Part shown: positions 51,443-59,617 of the stretch, in pieces
Numbering within the stretch: the stretch's first letter is position 1
Layout: each line of letters begins with the position of its first letter
Origin: Methylobacterium aquaticum
GTDB taxonomy: Bacteria; Pseudomonadota; Alphaproteobacteria; Rhizobiales; Beijerinckiaceae
NCBI RefSeq assembly: GCF_001043915.1
Contig: NZ_LABX01000103.1
Location: 1 to 64,000 of the forward strand
Reading direction: 5' to 3'
DNA: 64,000 nucleotides
Program-made: the position numbers and the translations under genes
The notes under the pieces: model-generated
The model's database searches: none
Told to the model about the DNA's origin: nothing
Seen by the model: the letters and a program-made list of their open reading frames with translations, nothing else

Positions 51443-52285
51443 AGGGCCCGTCTCCGCCGTCGAGATCGCCGCCACCGTGCGCTCGCCCGTCTCCGGCGCG
51501 CCGTCGGTCCGGGTGATGCGGACCTCCATGCCGGTTGGCGTCATCTCTCCGAACGGGGTCGCGAAGGCGATCTCGGCGGCGTCGCGTCCGGCCCCGATCC
51601 GCACCAGCCCGTCGAGATGGGCCTGACGGGTGGCGTCGAACAGCCACCAGCGGCCGTCGAGATAGGCTTCGAACACCGCGTGGAAGTCGCTCGGCACCAG
51701 TCCATCGGCGTAGCAGCTGACGAAGCGGGCCGGGATGCCGAGCGCCCGGCAGAAGGCGGCGCCGAGATGCGCAAAATCGCGGCACACCCCTGCCCGCTTC
51801 AGCAGCGTCTCGTCGGCAGTGGTCTCCTCGTCGCTGGCGCCGCGCACATAGGCGATGTGGTCGTGGATCCAGTTGCAGATCCGGGTCACCCGCGCGAAGC
51901 CGGGGGCGGTGTCGCCGAACTCGGCCTGCGCGAACGGCGCGAGCCGGTCGGAGGAGACGAAGCGGCTCGGCAGCAGGTAGGGCAGGATGGCAAGCGGCAG
52001 GTCCTTCACCGGCGTCTCGGCGATGCCGGCGGGATCGGCCCGATGGGGATCGAGAGTCACCTCCGCCGCGTAGTCGAGGCTGAACCGCCCGGGCGGCACC
52101 GTGACGGCGACGTAGCGGTTCCCGGTCTCCAGTGCGACGTGGCGCCGCAGGGGCAGGGCCGGTATCAGGTTGACCGTCTCCCGCAGGTCGCGATGGCGCT
52201 CCAGCCGGGCGACCTCCAGGTTGAAGATGAACACCGTCTCGGCCTCGACTTCATAGGCGAGATGGCAACCTACAGTGTAGCGCAC
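51419..52285 (-). CDS. Transglutaminase-like (bacterial, DUF3857-type neighbour) protein
   Basis: A 288-residue protein of the transglutaminase-like cysteine protease superfamily. The N-terminal part (1-150) is a beta-rich domain as in bacterial members. The catalytic triad is visible: Cys in AGVCRDFAHLGAAFCRALGIPARFVSCYADG, His in DFHAVFEAYLDGRWWLFDATR, and Asp in the same segment. The C-terminal part has RIGAGRDAAEIAFATPFGEM. The activity may be amidase or protease; substrate unknown. It has no signal peptide. The last codons lie in a 30-bp tandem duplication. It is upstream of eutB on the same strand, 69 bp apart, but a link is not obvious. Confidence 0.85.
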   Translation of the reverse strand: MRYTVGCHLAYEVEAETVFIFNLEVARLERHRDLRETVNLIPALPLRRHVALETGNRYVAVTVPPGRFSLDYAAEVTLDPHRADPAGIAETPVKDLPLAILPYLLPSRFVSSDRLAPFAQAEFGDTAPGFARVTRICNWIHDHIAYVRGASDEETTADETLLKRAGVCRDFAHLGAAFCRALGIPARFVSCYADGLVPSDFHAVFEAYLDGRWWLFDATRQAHLDGLVRIGAGRDAAEIAFATPFGEMTPTGMEVRITRTDGAPETGERTVAAISTAETGPDAEGGLA

Positions 52286-52451
52286 GGCTTGAGTCCCTTC
52301 CCGCTGGCGGGATAGGGTAAGGCAAGAGCCGCGCCGAATCGGCGTGCGCCCCCGCTCCGCGGCGGTCCGATCCTTGCGTCACGTGGTTCAGCCCGCGTTC
52401 AGGCGCGGGTCGTCGGGCCCGGCAAGACCGGGATGAGCAGGAGGATGTACC

Positions 52452-52670
52452 GTGCACCGCTACTTCTTCGATCTCGATGCCGGAACCTGGGATGCCCGCG
52501 ACGCGATCGGCGTCGTGCTCACCGATGCGGGCGCCGCCCATGCCGAGGCCGTTCAGGCCCTGCGCTCCTGCGCCCTCGACCCGGCCCGCGCCGCCGGAGC
52601 GATCCTCGCCATGAACGTCCGTGACGAAACCGGGCGGACGGTGTTCCGGGTGTCGCTGACAGCCGCGTAG
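52452..52670 (+). CDS. Small DUF6894-like protein
   Basis: A 72-residue soluble protein, starting HRYFFDLDAGTWDARDAIGVVLTDAGAAHAEAVQALRSC, then AILAMNVRDETGRTVFRVSLTAA. This RYFF-D...D..G..L.D...A..EA pattern fits the short DUF6894-type proteins that are numerous in Methylobacterium. Function unknown. The GTG at 52452 is 10 bp after an AGGAGG, which decides the start. Confidence 0.7.
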   Translation: MHRYFFDLDAGTWDARDAIGVVLTDAGAAHAEAVQALRSCALDPARAAGAILAMNVRDETGRTVFRVSLTAA

Positions 52671-52699
52671 GACGGGGCATCCCTCTGCACCGATGCGGC

Positions 52700-52721
52700 C
52701 CCCCGGAGCACGATCCGGGGG
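52700..52721. terminator. Possible bidirectional terminator hairpin
   Basis: CCCCCGGA (52700-52707), loop GCACGA, TCCGGGGG (52714-52721), between the DUF6894-like (+) and SDR (-) genes. No clear T-run on either side. Confidence 0.4.
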
Positions 52722-52734
52722 ACGTTCGACGGGG

Positions 52735-53610
52735 TCAGATCATCGGCTTGCCGCCGGTCACCGCCACGGTGGCGCCCGAGACGTAGCTCGCCTCCTCGCT
52801 CGCCAGCATCACGTAGACGGGGCTGAGCTCGACCGGCTGGCCGGGGCGCTTCATCGGAACCTGGGAACCGAACTGGCGGACCTTCTCCTCCGGCATGGTC
52901 GAGGGGATCAGCGGCGTCCAGACCGGGCCGGGGGCGACGCAGTTCACCCGGATCTCCTTCTCGGCGAGCAGTTGCGCCAAGCCGCCGGTGAAGTTCTGGA
53001 TCGCCCCCTTGGTGGTGGCGTAGGCGAGCAGGTGCGGGTTTGGCGTGTCGGCGTTGATCGAGGTGGTGTTGATGATCGCCGCACCCGGCCGCATGTGCGG
53101 CACCGCCGCCTTGGTCAGGTAGAACATCGCGTGGATGTTGGTGCGGAACGTGACGTCCCACTCCTCGTCGCTCAGTTCCTCGATCGACTGGACGGTGGCC
53201 TGGTGAGCGGCGTTGTTCACCAGCACGTCGACCCGACCGAACGCCGCCACGGCCTTCTCGACGATGGCGCGGCAATGGTCCGGATCCTTGATGTCGCCCG
53301 GCACCAGCACCGCCTTGCGGCCGGCGGATTCGACCAGCCTCGCAGTCTCGCGGGCATCGTCGTGCTCGTCGTAATAGGCGATCAGCACGTCGGCGCCCTC
53401 GCGGGCGAAGGCCAGGGCCACCGCCTTGCCGATGCCGCTGTCGCCGCCGGTGATGATCGCCTTGCGGTCGGCGAGCCGGCCCGAGCCCCGGTAGCGGGTC
53501 TCGCCGTAATCGGGCCGGGGGTCCATTCCGGCGTCGTGCCCGGGCATCGGGATCGGCCTCTGCCGGTCGAAGGGCGGCTTCGGGAAGGGTGACGTCGTGA
53601 CGTCGGTCAT
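52735..53610 (-). CDS. Short-chain dehydrogenase/reductase (YghA/GsiB-like)
   Basis: A 291-residue SDR oxidoreductase. The N-terminal extension (1-48) is Pro-rich (TSPFPKPPFDRQRPIPMPGHDAGMDPRPDYGE), as in the stress-linked YghA/YdaD group. The NAD(P) motif is TGGDSGIGKAV, then DVLVNNAA, the catalytic Ser in NTTSINAD, and Tyr/Lys in YATTKGA. The end reads ASYVSGATVAVTGGKPMI. The ATG at 53610 fits the family start. The substrate is unknown. Confidence 0.92.
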   Translation of the reverse strand: MTDVTTSPFPKPPFDRQRPIPMPGHDAGMDPRPDYGETRYRGSGRLADRKAIITGGDSGIGKAVALAFAREGADVLIAYYDEHDDARETARLVESAGRKAVLVPGDIKDPDHCRAIVEKAVAAFGRVDVLVNNAAHQATVQSIEELSDEEWDVTFRTNIHAMFYLTKAAVPHMRPGAAIINTTSINADTPNPHLLAYATTKGAIQNFTGGLAQLLAEKEIRVNCVAPGPVWTPLIPSTMPEEKVRQFGSQVPMKRPGQPVELSPVYVMLASEEASYVSGATVAVTGGKPMI

Positions 53611-53815
53611 GGTCGGACTCCGTGGCTGCGGGGAGCGGCGCGGAGGCGTCGCTGCGGGTGGTGTCGCGGTGCCCGAACAACCAGTGGGGGGTATCTGCGT
53701 TCCGAGGACGGCGATCTGCCCAGCCGTGAAGCAGTCTGCCCAACGGGAAACCAAGTCGGGTGGTCGGCGTTTCCGCAATCCCTGATGGATGGGCCTTCCG
53801 CCCACGGAGACCACG

Positions 53816-54409
53816 ATGCCGACCCGCTTCCTCGCCGCCGCCGGCGCCCTCGCCCTCACCACCGGCCTCGCTTTCGCCCAGACCACCGCCCCGACGGCCC
53901 CGACCGCTCCCGGGACCGCGCCGGCCGCCGCGCCGGCCGCGACGGCGACGGGCGACATGAAGGAGTTCCAGGCCGCCAAGCTGGCCAAGGTCAGCCTGGC
54001 CGATGCCATCGCCACCGCCGAGCAGAAGGACGGTAACGGCCGCGCCATCGACGCCGATTTCGAGAAGGCCGACGGCAAGAACCCGACCCATTGGGCGATC
54101 AAGGTCGTCTATCCGGACGGCAAGCTGGTCGAGCATGGCATCAACGCCGAGACCGGCGCGCTCTACAAGAGCGAGAACCAGCCGATCGAGCGCTATTTCA
54201 CCCGCCTGAAGGTCGCCGACTTCAACAACGCCAAGGTCTCGCTGAAGGACGCGCTGGCGATCGCCGAGCGGCAGGCCGGCGGCGGCAAGGCTTACGAGGC
54301 CGAGGTCGAGCGCGAGGGAAAGGCGGTCGCCTACGAGATCAAGGTGGCGCTGGCGGACAAGGAGCAGGAGGTGAAGGTCGGGCCGGACGGGCAGGTGATG
54401 AAGGACTGA
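53816..54409 (+). CDS. Secreted PepSY-domain protein
   Basis: A 197-residue protein. The signal peptide MPTRFLAAAGALALTTGLAFAQ is followed by an Ala/Pro/Thr-rich linker and two PepSY-like repeats: VSLADAIATAEQKDGNGRAIDADFEKADGKNPTHWAIKVVYPDGKLVEHGINAETGAL and VSLKDALAIAERQAGGGKAYEAEVEREGKAVAYEIKVALADKEQEVKVGPDGQV. PepSY proteins are thought to inhibit proteases or bind metals in the periplasm. The ATG at 53816 follows CGGAGA and gives the signal peptide; a start at 53789 is less likely. Confidence 0.87.
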   Translation: MPTRFLAAAGALALTTGLAFAQTTAPTAPTAPGTAPAAAPAATATGDMKEFQAAKLAKVSLADAIATAEQKDGNGRAIDADFEKADGKNPTHWAIKVVYPDGKLVEHGINAETGALYKSENQPIERYFTRLKVADFNNAKVSLKDALAIAERQAGGGKAYEAEVEREGKAVAYEIKVALADKEQEVKVGPDGQVMKD

Positions 54410-54768
54410 GCCCGGCGACGACCCGCGCGCCTCGGCGCTTCCTGCCTGAGGCAGGGCTGTCCGGGCCAGAGGAGGGGTGGGCCTTCCTCTCTCCACGAGA
54501 CGTCGGGCATGCCCGACGTCTCCCGTGGCTTGCAGAGCCCCCGGATCGATCCCCGGGCAAGCGCAGATCCTGGGCAGGCCCGGGATCCGTCGGGGAGCGG
54601 GGAAACCCGCGCCCTCCCTTTCCTGGTCAGGCCCTGCCTTCAAGCCCGGATGCGGTGCTCCCCCGCCGCCATGCTATGACGGTGCCAACGGTCGAGCACG
54701 ACCACGACCGGCTCTCCCCGACCCCAGCGGATCGGCACGGGACGGGCCGGCACCAGGGGAGGACAACC
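54410..54768. other. Intergenic with palindromes, no gene recognised
   Basis: About 360 bases between the PepSY and PNPOx-type genes. It contains the 26-bp palindrome at 54497-54522 and the near-palindrome GATCCTGGGC-AG-GCCCGGGATC (54566-54587). The latter resembles the core of the dispersed repeat but without its other parts. No gene seen. Confidence 0.5.
54497..54522. repeat. 26-bp perfect palindrome
   Basis: GAGACGTCGGGCA (54497-54509) is directly followed by its exact complement TGCCCGACGTCTC (54510-54522). Further out, CCACG and CGTGG continue the pairing with a two-base bulge. As RNA it would form a stem of more than 12 bp. Confidence 0.8.
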
Positions 54769-55416
54769 ATGAGCGCCTTCTTCAGCGCGAGCCACCGGCA
54801 CCTTCAGGACGAGCACGGCACGCGCGCCCTCGCCGATCGGCTGGAAGCGCACGCGCATGCCTCATTCGAGCCGCCGGAACGGGACTTCATCGAAGCAGCG
54901 ACAATGGTCTTCCTCAGCACGGTGGATGGGAGCGGCCAGCCCACGGTGTCCTACAAGGGAGGCGCGCCCGGCTTCATCCGGGTCGTAGGCCCGAATGCGC
55001 TGATCCTTCCGAGCTATGACGGGAACGGGATGTTCCTGACCCTCGGCAATCTCGGCGACAACCCGCGCATCGGCCTGCTCTTCATCGATTTCGAGCGCCC
55101 GCACCGGCTGCGGGTGCACGGCAAGGCCACGCTTGCCGACGACCCGACCTTGCTCGGCCTCTATCCCGGCGCGGATCACGTCGTCCGGGTCACGGCCGAG
55201 CGGATCTTCGTGAATTGCGGCCGCTACATCCACCGCAGCCAGGGTGCGACGCTGTCGCCGCACCTGCCCGATTCCGCGGGGCAGCAGCCCTTCCCGGCCT
55301 GGAAGCGCCTCGACCTCTTCGAGGGCGCTCTGCCGCCGGACGACGCGCGCCGGGTCGCGCAGAAGGGCGGCACGATCCCGCTCGCGGACTATCCCGGCGA
55401 GGCCGACCCCACCTGA
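54769..55416 (+). CDS. Pyridoxamine 5'-phosphate oxidase-family (FMN-binding split barrel) protein
   Basis: A 215-residue protein. Family pattern: FIEAATMVFLSTVDGSGQPTVSYKGGAPGFIRVVGPNALILPSYDGNGMFLTLGNLGDNPRIGLLFIDFERPHRLRVHGKATLADD. The N-terminal part (SASHRHLQDEHGTRALADRL) is typical of the group of uncharacterised flavin proteins, not of PdxH itself. It likely binds FMN or F420-like flavin; the substrate is unknown. The ATG at 54769 has an AGGGGAGGA site just upstream. It is convergent with the GNAT gene, 3 bp apart. Confidence 0.85.
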   Translation: MSAFFSASHRHLQDEHGTRALADRLEAHAHASFEPPERDFIEAATMVFLSTVDGSGQPTVSYKGGAPGFIRVVGPNALILPSYDGNGMFLTLGNLGDNPRIGLLFIDFERPHRLRVHGKATLADDPTLLGLYPGADHVVRVTAERIFVNCGRYIHRSQGATLSPHLPDSAGQQPFPAWKRLDLFEGALPPDDARRVAQKGGTIPLADYPGEADPT

Positions 55417-55419
55417 GGC

Positions 55420-55923
55420 TCAGCGCGACCCGCCGACGACGCTCCCGCCCGCCTCCGCCAGGGCGCCCTCGCGCAGCTCCAGCGCGAGGAACCGCCCTGG
55501 ATCGACCGGCCCCGGCAGGGTGAGCTTGCGCGGCGGTAGCACCCGGAAGCCGAAGCGGGCATAGTAGGGCGCGTCGCCGACCAGGATGACGAGGCCGTGG
55601 CCGTCGGCCCGGGCGGCGTCGAGGGAGGCCCGCATCAGCGCGCTCCCGATGCCGCGGCTGCCGAAGGCCGGATCGACGGTCAGCGGGCCGAGGACGAGGA
55701 GCGGGTGCGATCCCGCCCGGGCCGGGGAGACCCGGACCGAGCCGACCAGCAGCGTGCCGACCAGCGACGTGAACGAGAGGTTGGGCAGATGCGTCACGCC
55801 CTCCCGCAGCCGGAAGGCGGTGCGGGCAAAGCGGCCGGGACCGAAGGCGCGCTCGTGCAGGCGCTCGATGGCGTCGGCGTCGCGCAGGGTTTCGGGCCGG
55901 ATGACGAGGGGAAGCGTGGTCAC
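55420..55923 (-). CDS. GNAT-family N-acetyltransferase (YhbS-like)
   Basis: A 167-residue acetyltransferase. Seen are LVIRPETLRDADAIERLHERAFGPGRFART, the acetyl-CoA-binding stretch LGPLTVDPAFGSRGIGSALMRASLDAARADG, and LVGDAPYYARFGFRVLP, as in the YhbS subgroup. The substrate is unknown. It is divergent from the amino-acid ABC genes. Confidence 0.87.
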   Translation of the reverse strand: MTTLPLVIRPETLRDADAIERLHERAFGPGRFARTAFRLREGVTHLPNLSFTSLVGTLLVGSVRVSPARAGSHPLLVLGPLTVDPAFGSRGIGSALMRASLDAARADGHGLVILVGDAPYYARFGFRVLPPRKLTLPGPVDPGRFLALELREGALAEAGGSVVGGSR

Positions 55924-56221
55924 GGGAGCACACTCGGGGCAGCGCGTCGGAAAGGATGGGCGGATCCGTCAGCCGATCCGTCGTCGCGCCTCTGCCCTCG
56001 GGGCCATCGCTCACTCCTGGCGGGCACCTCGGCCCGCGCCGGGCAAAGATCGCCCGCGCCGGGCGCCATAGCAGCGCTCGCCCGGGAGTGCAAACCGCGG
56101 GTGGCATGCTGCTCGCATCGGTGCGGGCCTGCGAGACCGCAGTTGCAACCGCTTGCCTTGAGGGTGGCGTTGCGGGTTAGCTGAGCGTGGAACGCCTCCA
56201 AGGTCCGGGAACGACGCCACA
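55924..56221. other. Intergenic between divergent genes
   Basis: About 300 bases. It holds a direct repeat of CCCGCGCCGGGC (about 56033 and 56053, itself near-palindromic, 20 bp apart). Promoters for the GNAT gene (-) and the amino-acid ABC operon (+) must be here; I could not assign them. Confidence 0.4.
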
Positions 56222-57076
56222 ATGACAATCAGGTCTGCTCTCGCCCTCGTCCTAACCCTCGTCCTCGGCGCGGCCGGGGCGGCCCGGGCCGACGACACGG
56301 TGCCGGAGACGGTGAGGATCGCCACCGAGGGCGCCTACGCGCCCTACAACTTCACCAAGCCCGACGGCACGCTGGACGGCTACGAGATCGAGCTCGGCCG
56401 CGAGATCTGCGCCCGCGCCAAGCTGAAATGCGAGTTCGTGGCCCAGGATTGGGACGGCGTGGTGCCGGGCCTCAACGCCAAGAAGTTCGACGCCATCATG
56501 TCGGGCATGACCATCACCGATGCGCGGCTGAAGGTGGTGGACTTCACCAAGCCCTATAGCGGCGATTCCTCCGGCTTCGCGGTCGACCGCAACGGGCCGC
56601 TGGCCAAGCTGCCCCTGGGCGGCCAGAAGTTCAGCCTGTTGGACGAGGCCGAGGCCCAGAAGGCGCTCGACACCATCAAGCCGCTCCTCAAGGGCAAGAC
56701 CGTCGGCGTCCAGGTCTCGACCATCCACGCCGCCTTCATGGACAAGTACCTCAAGGGCACCGTCGAGGTCCGCGAATACAAGACCACCGAGCAGCACGAC
56801 CTCGATCTCGCCGCCGGCCGCATCGACGCGATCTTCGCCAACGACGCCCCCCTGCGGGCCACCGCCGAGAAGCCGGAATTCGCCGATACGGTGATGCTGG
56901 CCGGGCCGCGCTTCCGCGGCGGCATCCTCGGCCGCGGCGTGGCGATGGGCCTGCGCAAGGGCGAGGCCAAGCTGAAGGCCAAGCTCGACGAGGGCATCGA
57001 CGCGGTGATCGCCGACGGCACCCTGAAGAAGCTCTCGCTCAAGTGGTTCAAGGCCGACATGACCCCGCAGGGTTGA
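56222..57076 (+). CDS. Polar amino acid ABC transporter, substrate-binding protein
   Basis: A 284-residue periplasmic binding protein (SBP_bac_3). The signal peptide ends RA-DD. Family pattern: VRIATEGAYAPYNFTKPDGTLDGYEIELGREICARAKLKCEFVAQDWDGVVPGLNAKKFDAIMSGMTITDARLKVVDFTKPY, as in lysine/arginine/ornithine or octopine/nopaline binding proteins. The Arg in ITDARLKVVDF binds the ligand carboxylate. It is the first gene of a four-gene operon (SBP, two permeases, ATPase). Confidence 0.93.
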   Translation: MTIRSALALVLTLVLGAAGAARADDTVPETVRIATEGAYAPYNFTKPDGTLDGYEIELGREICARAKLKCEFVAQDWDGVVPGLNAKKFDAIMSGMTITDARLKVVDFTKPYSGDSSGFAVDRNGPLAKLPLGGQKFSLLDEAEAQKALDTIKPLLKGKTVGVQVSTIHAAFMDKYLKGTVEVREYKTTEQHDLDLAAGRIDAIFANDAPLRATAEKPEFADTVMLAGPRFRGGILGRGVAMGLRKGEAKLKAKLDEGIDAVIADGTLKKLSLKWFKADMTPQG

Positions 57077-57107
57077 TGGCGCAGGACCGACCAGGGGCCG
57101 GACCCGC

Positions 57108-57812
57108 GTGAGCGCCTTCACCCTTCTCGGCTTCGGCCCCGGCGGCTGGGGCGGCGCGCTGCTGCTGGCCGCCGGCACCACGCTGGGCTTAGCCCTGTGC
57201 GGCTTCCTGCTCGGCGCCGTGCTCGGCGGCCTCGCGGCCGGCGCCAAGCTCTCCGGCCTCCTGCCCCTGCGGCTCGCGGCCGACGGCTACACCACGCTCC
57301 TGCGCGGCGTGCCCGACCTGCTGGTGATCTACCTTTTGTATTTCGGCGGCAGCGCGGCTCTGGGCTCCCTCGCGGGTCTGTTCGGCGTCACCGGCTTCGT
57401 CGGGGTGCCGGCCTTCGCGGTCGGCGTCGCGGCCCTCGGGATCATCTCCGGCGCCTATCAGGCCGAGGTGTTTCGCGGCGCCTATCTGGCCCTTGACCGC
57501 GGGCAGATCGAGGCCGCCCGGGCCGTCGGCATGCATCGCGGGCTGATCCTGCGCCGGGTCGTGGCGCCCCTCGTCGCCCGCGACGCCCTGCCCGGGCTCG
57601 GCAATGTCTGGCAGATCCTGCTCAAGGATTCGGCGCTCGTCTCGGTCACGGGCCTCGTCGAGCTGCTGCGCCAGGCCCAGGTCGGCGCCGGCTCGACCCG
57701 CCAGCCCTTCACCTTCTACCTCGCGGCCGGCGCCCTCTACCTCGCCATCACCTCGCTCTCGACCTGGGGTTTTTCGAGGGCCGAGGCCCATGCCCGCCGG
57801 GGGACCCGATGA
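57108..57812 (+). CDS. Polar amino acid ABC transporter, permease 1
   Basis: A 234-residue inner-membrane permease of the HisQ/ArtQ type. Helices at the N-terminus (GGALLLAAGTTLGLALCGFLLGAVLGGLA), then TLLRGVPDLLVIYLLYFGG and the EAA loop QIEAARAVGMHRGLILRRVVAPLVARDALPGLGNVWQILLKDSALVSVTGL, which contacts the ATPase. The start is GTG at 57108. Its stop overlaps the start of permease 2 (ATGA). Confidence 0.92.
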   Translation: MSAFTLLGFGPGGWGGALLLAAGTTLGLALCGFLLGAVLGGLAAGAKLSGLLPLRLAADGYTTLLRGVPDLLVIYLLYFGGSAALGSLAGLFGVTGFVGVPAFAVGVAALGIISGAYQAEVFRGAYLALDRGQIEAARAVGMHRGLILRRVVAPLVARDALPGLGNVWQILLKDSALVSVTGLVELLRQAQVGAGSTRQPFTFYLAAGALYLAITSLSTWGFSRAEAHARRGTR

Positions 57813-58519
57813 TCGACGTCGCGTTCCTCGAATCGACCATCCGCGCGCTGCTCCGCGGCGTGCCCCTCACCCTGAGCCTCACCGCCGGCTCGGTCGCTCT
57901 CGGCGGCGTGCTGGCGGCTCTCGCCGCCTGGGGCCGGCTCTCGGGCGTCGCCCCGGCCGACTGGCTCGCCCGCCTCTACGTCTTCGTGTTCCGCGGCACG
58001 CCGCTGCTCGTGCAGATCTTCCTGATCTATTATGGCCTCGGCCAGTTCCGGCCGACCCTCCAGGCCTGGGGCCTGTGGACCTTCTTCCGCGAGCCGTACT
58101 GGTGCGCCCTCCTGGCGCTCGCCCTCAATACCGGCGCCTATACGGCCGAGATCTTTCGCGGGGCGGTCCTCTCGGTGCCCTATGGGGCCCTGGTGGCGGG
58201 GCGGGCCTGCGGCATGCCGCGGCTCCTCCTGTTTCGCCGGATCACCCTGCCGCTCGCCGCCCGCCAGGCCCTGCCGGCCTATGGCAACGAGGTGATCTCG
58301 GTGGTCAAGGCGACCTCGCTCGCCTCCACGATCACGCTCATGGAGATCACCGGCCTCGCCCAGAAGCTGATCGCCCAGACCTTCCGGGCGCTCGAGGTCT
58401 TCGTCTGCGCCGGCGCCTTCTACCTCGCCCTCACCTTCGTGATCATCGGGCTCTTGCGGCTCGCCGAGGCCTGGCTGTCGCCGGACCTGCGCCCGCGCCC
58501 GGCGATCCGCCCCGCCTGA
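57809..58519 (+). CDS. Polar amino acid ABC transporter, permease 2
   Basis: A 236-residue permease of the HisM/ArtM type, partner of permease 1. Seen are LLRGVPLTLSLTAGSVALGGVLAALAAWG, YVFVFRGTPLLVQIFLIYYGLGQF, ALALNTGAYTAEIFRGAVLSVPYGALVAGRACGMPRLLLFRRITLPLAARQALPAYGNEVISVVKATSLASTITLMEITG, including the EAA loop. It overlaps permease 1 by 4 bp and precedes the ATPase gene by 14 bp. Confidence 0.93.
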   Translation: MIDVAFLESTIRALLRGVPLTLSLTAGSVALGGVLAALAAWGRLSGVAPADWLARLYVFVFRGTPLLVQIFLIYYGLGQFRPTLQAWGLWTFFREPYWCALLALALNTGAYTAEIFRGAVLSVPYGALVAGRACGMPRLLLFRRITLPLAARQALPAYGNEVISVVKATSLASTITLMEITGLAQKLIAQTFRALEVFVCAGAFYLALTFVIIGLLRLAEAWLSPDLRPRPAIRPA

Positions 58520-58533
58520 CCCTGGACTCCGCC

Positions 58534-59316
58534 ATGCTGGCCCCCTCGCCCCTGCGTCCCGAGGCCGTCGCGGTCCGCGACCTGCACAAGCATTTCGGCC
58601 GCCTCGAGGTCCTGCGCGGCGTCTCGCTCTCGGCCCGCGAGGGCGAGGTGGTGGCGATCCTCGGCTCCTCCGGCTCCGGCAAGTCGACGCTGCTCCGCTG
58701 CATCAACCTCCTCGAGGTGCCGGAGGCCGGCGAGGTCGTGGTCGGCGACGAGGCGGTGGCCTGGCGGGCACGCCGCGGCGGCCGGGTGCCGGCGGACCGT
58801 GCCCAGATCGACCGCATCCGCTCCCGGGTCGGCATGGTGTTCCAGAGCTTCAACCTCTGGTCCCACCGCACCGTGCTGGAGAACGTGATCGAGGCGCCGG
58901 TCCACGTCCTGGGCCGCAAAAAATCCGAGTGCATCGCCGAGGCCGAGGGGCTGCTCGCCAAGGTCGGCATCGCCGACAAGCGCGACCATTACCCGGCCCA
59001 CCTCTCCGGCGGCCAGCAGCAGCGCGCCGCCATCGCCCGGGCGCTCGCCATGCACCCCCGCGTCCTGCTCTTCGACGAGCCGACCTCCGCCCTCGACCCC
59101 GAGCGGGTCGCCGAGGTGTTGCGGGTGATGCGGGCGCTCGCCGAGGAGGGCCGCACCATGCTGGTCGTCACCCACGAGATGGCCTTCGCCCGCGACGTCG
59201 CCCACCGGGTGGTCTTCCTGCACGAAGGCCGGATCCTGGAGGATGGGCCGTCGGATCAGGTCTTCTCCGACCCGCGTTCGGAGCGGTTCCGGCAGTTCCT
59301 GGCGCGGGGGGAGTGA
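58534..59316 (+). CDS. Polar amino acid ABC transporter, ATP-binding protein
   Basis: A 260-residue ATPase of the HisP/GlnQ type. Walker A LGSSGSGKSTLLRCINLLE, Q-loop GMVFQSFNLWSH, signature LSGGQQQRAAIARALAM, Walker B VLLFDEPTSALDPE, H-loop VVTHEMAFARD. It powers the two permeases encoded upstream. The ATG at 58534 is chosen. It is followed by a full copy of the dispersed repeat. Confidence 0.95.
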   Translation: MLAPSPLRPEAVAVRDLHKHFGRLEVLRGVSLSAREGEVVAILGSSGSGKSTLLRCINLLEVPEAGEVVVGDEAVAWRARRGGRVPADRAQIDRIRSRVGMVFQSFNLWSHRTVLENVIEAPVHVLGRKKSECIAEAEGLLAKVGIADKRDHYPAHLSGGQQQRAAIARALAMHPRVLLFDEPTSALDPERVAEVLRVMRALAEEGRTMLVVTHEMAFARDVAHRVVFLHEGRILEDGPSDQVFSDPRSERFRQFLARGE

Positions 59317-59351
59317 TCGCGGTCGACCGCACCGGGACGGGCGGGAGCTGG

Positions 59352-59555
59352 GACCAACGGTCGAACGAAAACGACCTTTGGTTCCGCTCTCGAATTGTCG
59401 GCAAGCCCAAGGTGCCGGACTTCCGGGCTTGGCATCGACAATTCGAGATGGGCCATCGGCCTCCTCGATCTCGGGCCTGCCCGAGATCGTTTCGGGGCAT
59501 CGCTCGGGCCTGCCCGAGATCGAATCGATGCGGCAGCATCATGGGCCGATCGGAG
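59352..59555. repeat. Dispersed convergent-junction repeat, copy 6 (full, with internal duplication)
   Basis: Begins GACCAACGGTCG...AAACGACCTTTGGT (terminal hairpin). Then CGAATTGTCG pairs perfectly with CGACAATTCG, enclosing GCAAGCCC...GGGCTTGGC. The core TCGGGCCTGCCCGAGATCG occurs twice (59471-59489 and 59504-59522), where other copies have one. It ends AATCGATGCGGCAGCATC. It lies between the ABC ATPase (+) and osmC-like (-) genes, which are convergent. Confidence 0.88.
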
Positions 59556-59617
59556 GAGCGAGCATCCCGATCGCGGAGAGGCCGGCGTCGATCGCTCCGC
59601 GCTTCGGCCGGTGCAGG

